18,806 nt of DNA from DASPKO01 sp035628055 (GTDB lineage: Bacteria; Planctomycetota; Phycisphaerae; Phycisphaerales; UBA1924), in assembly GCA_035628055.1 (NCBI GenBank), contig DASPKO010000054.1, forward strand, positions 1 through 18,806. The letters are read 5' to 3'. Of the stretch, positions 13,252 to 18,806 are shown in pieces. Each line of letters starts with the position of its first letter. The first letter of the stretch is position 1. The notes below the pieces were generated by a model. That model searched no databases. It saw only the letters and a program-made list of their open reading frames with translations, and was not told where the DNA came from. The position numbers and the translations under genes are program-made.

Positions 13252-14601
13252 TTACACGCCCAGCAACAGCCGCTCGGGCGCCTCGATCGCGCCCCTGACC
13301 CGCGCCAGGAACTGCACCGCCTCGGCCCCGTCGATCAGGCGGTGGTCGTAGGAGAGCGCCAGGTACATCATGGGCCGCACCGCGACCTGCCCGGGCCGGT
13401 CCGGGTCCTCCACCGCGCGGTTCTTGATGGCGTGCATCCCCAGGATCGCCGACTGCGGCGGGTTGAGGATCGGCGTCGACATCAGCGAGCCGTACACCCC
13501 GCCGTTGGTAATCGTGAATGTCCCGCCCTGGAGATCGTCGAGCCCGAGCTTTCCCTCCCGGGCACGGGTCGCCAGGTCCTTGACGCCCGCCTCGATCTGC
13601 GCGAAGCTCAGCCCCTGGCAATCCCGCAGCACCGGCACCACCAGGCCCTTGGGCGTGCCGACCGCGATCGCGATGTCGCACCAGTCGTGGTACTCGATCT
13701 CGGCCGCTCCGCCCGGTGCGGCGACGATCGAGGCGTTGACCGCCGGGAACGCCTCGAGCGCCTGCACCACGGCCCGGACGAAGAACGACATGAACCCCAG
13801 CCCCACGCCGTGCCGCTTCTCGAAGCTCTCCTTGTGCCGGCTGCGCAGGTCCATCACGGCGGACATGTCCGCCTCGTTGAAGGTCGTGAGCATCGCCGCC
13901 GTGTGCTGGGCCTCGACGAGCCGGGCCGCCACGCGTTGGCGCAGCGGCGACATCCGCTCGCGCCGCGGGACCCGCACACCCCGGGCCGGCGCCGACGGGC
14001 CCGGGAGCGCGCCCGGCGCCGGGGCCGGGGCCGCGGACTTCGTGCCGGCCGGGGCGCCGGAGTCCGAGCCCGACTCGCGGGGTGTCGCGGGCGGGGCCGC
14101 CGGGCCGGGGCTGTCGGCCCCTCGCTGGCGGACCAGCGCGGTGACGTCCTGCTCCCGGATCCGCCCCCCCGCGCCCGTGCCCCGCACGTGGGCCAGGTCC
14201 AGACCATGCTCCCCGGCAATCTTCCGCGCCAGCGGGGTGGCCTTGGATGCTCCCCCGGTCGACCCGGGGGCCGGCGTCGCCTCGGCGCCGCCGGAGGCGT
14301 GCGCCAGCGCACCCGCGGTGGCGGGGGGCTGGCCGTGCCCGTTGGTGCCGGCGGTTTCGGTGCCGGCCGCCTCCTCGATGCGCCCGATCACGGCGCCGAC
14401 CGGCACCGTCTGCCCAATCTCCGCGCTCGTCACCAGGCGCCCGCTCGCGGGCGCGTTGATCTCGAGCGTGATCTTGTCGGTCTCCAGGTCGGCGATCGGA
14501 TCGTCGCGGCGCACCAGCTCGCCGCTCCGCTTGCGCCACGCCGCGATCACGCCCTCGCGCACCGACTCGCCCATTTCCGGGATCACGATGTTGGTCGGCA
14601 T
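13252..14601 (-). CDS. sucB: Dihydrolipoyllysine succinyltransferase, E2 of 2-oxoglutarate dehydrogenase
   Basis: This E2 transfers the succinyl group from lipoyl-Lys to CoA in the TCA cycle. The 449-aa product has one lipoyl domain (residues 1-77) with the acceptor Lys43 in DLETDKITLEI. An Ala/Gly/Thr/Pro linker follows, then a peripheral subunit-binding domain (about 122-155, ATPLARKIAGEHGLDL and GTGAGGRIREQDV). A second long Pro/Ala linker (156-214) leads to the catalytic domain. Succinyl-type features are FNEADMSAVMDLR, KRHGVGLGFMSFFVRA and FPAVNASI; the catalytic motif is SYDHRLIDG with His420 and Asp424. It starts 40 nt after sucA on the same strand and is certainly its partner. No E3 gene follows, so lipoamide dehydrogenase must be encoded elsewhere. 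The ATG at 14601 gives the standard MPTNIVIPEMGES start. Confidence 0.96.
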   Translation of the reverse strand: MPTNIVIPEMGESVREGVIAAWRKRSGELVRRDDPIADLETDKITLEINAPASGRLVTSAEIGQTVPVGAVIGRIEEAAGTETAGTNGHGQPPATAGALAHASGGAEATPAPGSTGGASKATPLARKIAGEHGLDLAHVRGTGAGGRIREQDVTALVRQRGADSPGPAAPPATPRESGSDSGAPAGTKSAAPAPAPGALPGPSAPARGVRVPRRERMSPLRQRVAARLVEAQHTAAMLTTFNEADMSAVMDLRSRHKESFEKRHGVGLGFMSFFVRAVVQALEAFPAVNASIVAAPGGAAEIEYHDWCDIAIAVGTPKGLVVPVLRDCQGLSFAQIEAGVKDLATRAREGKLGLDDLQGGTFTITNGGVYGSLMSTPILNPPQSAILGMHAIKNRAVEDPDRPGQVAVRPMMYLALSYDHRLIDGAEAVQFLARVRGAIEAPERLLLGV

Positions 14602-14641
14602 AGGTTCAGCCCGGTGCTTCCCGCACCCGTTGCGTCCCGAC

Positions 14642-17572
<2,931 letters not shown>

Positions 17573-17577
17573 GCCGG

Positions 17578-17582
17578 TCCTT
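17578..17582 (-). promoter_or_regulatory. Ribosome binding site of sucA
   Basis: AAGGA on the minus strand lies 5 nt before the ATG at 17572 and fixes this start. Good Shine-Dalgarno sites are rare in this window. Confidence 0.6.
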
Positions 17583-17618
17583 CGGGCTGGCGCCGGCCCG
17601 CATCAGGCCGCGCCGTTC

Positions 17619-17624
17619 ATCCTA
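17619..17624 (-). promoter_or_regulatory. Possible -10 element of sucAB (TAGGAT)
   Basis: On the minus strand TAGGAT lies 46 nt before the sucA ATG and would give a leader of about 40 nt containing the AAGGA site. No -35 is evident. The rest of the 230-bp divergent gap (17573-17802) shows GC-rich sequence and no further gene. Confidence 0.3.
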
Positions 17625-17790
17625 GACGTGATGGATCGGCATGGCCGGTCCCCGGGCTGAGCCCCCCGGGCCCGCCGGTCCGCAATCATCCCTTCCGCGG
17701 GGGGATCCCCAGGGCGCCCGGCAGTTTCTGCGCCCGGATCGGCCGCTCACCGGGCCGCCCCGACCGGGCCGGGGCCATCGCGCCCGCCGC

Positions 17791-17796
17791 TAACAT
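17791..17796 (+). promoter_or_regulatory. Possible -10 element of transaldolase (TAACAT)
   Basis: TAACAT sits exactly 6 nt before the ATG at 17803 in otherwise GC-rich sequence. The spacing predicts a transcript starting at or next to the start codon. No ribosome binding site is present, in keeping with a leaderless mRNA. Confidence 0.45.
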
Positions 17797-17802
17797 GCCG
17801 GC

Positions 17803-18450
17803 ATGCAGATCTACATCGACTCGGCCAGCATCGACGAGATCCGCCAGGCGCACCAGATGGGCGTGCTCGATGGCGTCACCACCAACCCCTCGCTGATCGC
17901 CAAGGAGAAGGTCCCGTACGAGAAGCGGCTGGCCGAAATCTGCGAGGTCGTCCGGGGCCCCGTCTCGGCCGAGGTGGTCAGCACCGAGTTCGACGGCATG
18001 ATGCGCGAGTCCGTGCGCTTGCGTGCCCTCGCCCCGAACATCGTCGTCAAGCTCCCCTGCACCCCGGACGGGCTGCGCGCCTGCAAGGCGATCAGCGAGG
18101 ACGGCGGGCGCGTCAACATGACCCTCTGCTTCCAGCCCCTCCAGGCGCTCCTGGTGGCCAAGGCCGGGGCCTTCCTGGTCAGCCCCTTCATCGGGCGCAT
18201 CGACGACATCGCGGAGGACGGCATGGACCTGATCCACAAGGTGCGCACGATCTACGACAACTACGGCTTCGCGACCAAGCTGCTGGCCGCCTCCGTCCGC
18301 CACCCCAAGCACCTGGTGGACTGCGCCCTGGCCGGGGCCGACGTGGCCACGGTCCCCCTGAAGGTCATCCAGGACATGCTGCGCCACCCGCTGACCGACA
18401 GCGGCGTCGAGAAGTTCGTCGCCGATTACCGCAAGGCGTTCGGGCAGTGA
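17803..18450 (+). CDS. tal: Transaldolase (small TalC-type)
   Basis: The 215-aa product is a short decameric-type class I aldolase that moves a dihydroxyacetone unit between sugar phosphates in the non-oxidative pentose phosphate pathway. It shows IYIDSASIDEI at the start, GVTTNPSLIAKE (24-35), the Schiff-base Lys83 in IVVKLPCTPDGL, VNMTLCFQPLQALL (104-117), SPFIGRIDD (127-135) and KLLAASVRHP. Within this family fructose-6-phosphate aldolase has Gln and Tyr at two active-site positions, whereas transaldolase has Glu and Phe. This protein has Glu57 (SAEVVST) and Phe129 (SPFIG), which supports transaldolase. The start is supported by perfect family agreement. It is convergent with carB (19-bp gap). 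Confidence 0.95.
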   Translation: MQIYIDSASIDEIRQAHQMGVLDGVTTNPSLIAKEKVPYEKRLAEICEVVRGPVSAEVVSTEFDGMMRESVRLRALAPNIVVKLPCTPDGLRACKAISEDGGRVNMTLCFQPLQALLVAKAGAFLVSPFIGRIDDIAEDGMDLIHKVRTIYDNYGFATKLLAASVRHPKHLVDCALAGADVATVPLKVIQDMLRHPLTDSGVEKFVADYRKAFGQ

Positions 18451-18469
18451 CGCAAGGGGCCGCGCAGGG

Positions 18470-18806
18470 CTACCGGGCCGCCGGGCGCCCCGGGCGTGGC
18501 ACCCGCACCGTGGCGCCCCCGCCCGCCCCCGCGGCGGGCGGGCGCCCCGCCTCGGCCGCGTAGTCCTGCATCGCCCGCACGCCCCAGTCGTTGGCCCGCA
18601 GGGCCGCGATGGCCCGCGCCGCCGCCAGCGCCCCCGTCGCGGTCGTGATCATGGGCACGCCCAGCCGCACCGCCGCCGCCCGGATCTTCCCCTCATCGGT
18701 CTTCCATCCCGTGCGCGTCGGCGTGTTGATGACGAGCTGGATGCGCCCGTCGGTCATCAGGTCGATCACGTTGGGGCGGGCCCCCTCGGCGATCTTCTGG
18801 AGCACG
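18470..18806 (-). CDS. carB: Carbamoyl-phosphate synthase large subunit, C-terminal end (partial)
   Basis: Only about the last 112 codons are present; the gene continues past the right edge. They encode the C-terminal MGS-like allosteric domain of CarB: KIAEGARPNVIDLMTDG, then LVINTPTRTGWKTDEGKIRAAAV, then GVPMITTATGALAAARAI, in the order and spacing seen in CarB. CarB makes carbamoyl phosphate from bicarbonate, glutamine nitrogen and ATP for pyrimidines and arginine; this domain binds effectors such as UMP or ornithine. After the domain there is a short Gly/Pro/Arg-rich tail. A free-standing methylglyoxal synthase is excluded by the NVIDLM type sequence and the open left-hand frame, though the upstream part cannot be seen. 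Confidence 0.88.
   Translation of the reverse strand, partial: VLQKIAEGARPNVIDLMTDGRIQLVINTPTRTGWKTDEGKIRAAAVRLGVPMITTATGALAAARAIAALRANDWGVRAMQDYAAEAGRPPAAGAGGGATVRVPRPGRPAAR

Noticed and set aside
17573..17802. Possible small RNA or gene in the 230-bp gap between sucA and transaldolase
   Set aside because: It is only GC-rich sequence, with no start plus ribosome binding site and no convincing structure beyond what GC content gives.

Overview
The window is very GC-rich bacterial DNA, with G or C dominating third codon positions and little intergenic sequence. The gene content fits a planctomycete of the Phycisphaerae type: a sugar-phosphate-isomerase TIM barrel coupled to cmk and plsC, a stand-alone gcvH, odhA/sucB-type 2-oxoglutarate dehydrogenase genes, a large exported planctomycete-style protein paired with an ABC ATPase, and several lineage-specific unknowns. 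This placement rests on gene content and base composition, not on a marker gene, so it is an inference. No rRNA, tRNA, mobile element, CRISPR array, phage gene or defence cassette was found. The region reads as ordinary core chromosome.

Layout. From 1 to 1366, on the minus strand: gcvH, then a LolD/MacB-type ABC ATPase, then the start of an FtsX/MacB-type permease that runs off the left edge. From 1510 to 3811, on the plus strand: a tightly coupled trio of sugar-phosphate-isomerase-like protein, cytidylate kinase (cmk) and 1-acylglycerol-3-phosphate acyltransferase (plsC), each joined by an ATGA overlap. From 3833 to 8139: a TauE/SafE-type permease (minus), a membrane-anchored 3D-domain protein (plus), a two-TM coiled-coil unknown (minus), an acidic unknown (plus) and a family 2 glycosyltransferase (plus). 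From 8152 to 12923, on the minus strand: an exported 821-aa protein followed by a COG1131-type ABC ATPase, then a separately promoted ClpP/NfeD-like protein without a visible nucleophile. A 73-aa membrane peptide gene (plus) sits divergent at 12978. From 13252 to 17572, on the minus strand: sucA followed by sucB. At the right end: transaldolase (plus) and the 3' end of carB (minus).

How the genes relate. sucA and sucB encode E1 and E2 of the 2-oxoglutarate dehydrogenase complex; no E3 is present here. GcvH is a second lipoyl protein, away from other glycine-cleavage genes. cmk and plsC are nucleotide and phospholipid synthesis genes that commonly sit together. The two ABC ATPases belong to different systems: the first has its permease adjacent, while the second has no permease in the window and is instead paired with the exported 821-aa protein.

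The most unusual signals are these. An exported GATase-like/two-TM protein is coupled to an ABC ATPase with Asp at the Q-loop position. A ClpP-class fold appears to have lost its active site. Several -10-like hexamers lie only 6 to 9 nt before start codons, suggesting leaderless transcripts. A perfect hairpin abuts the GTG start of the glycosyltransferase. I found no convincing wholly new system; the exported protein plus ATPase pair is the best candidate.
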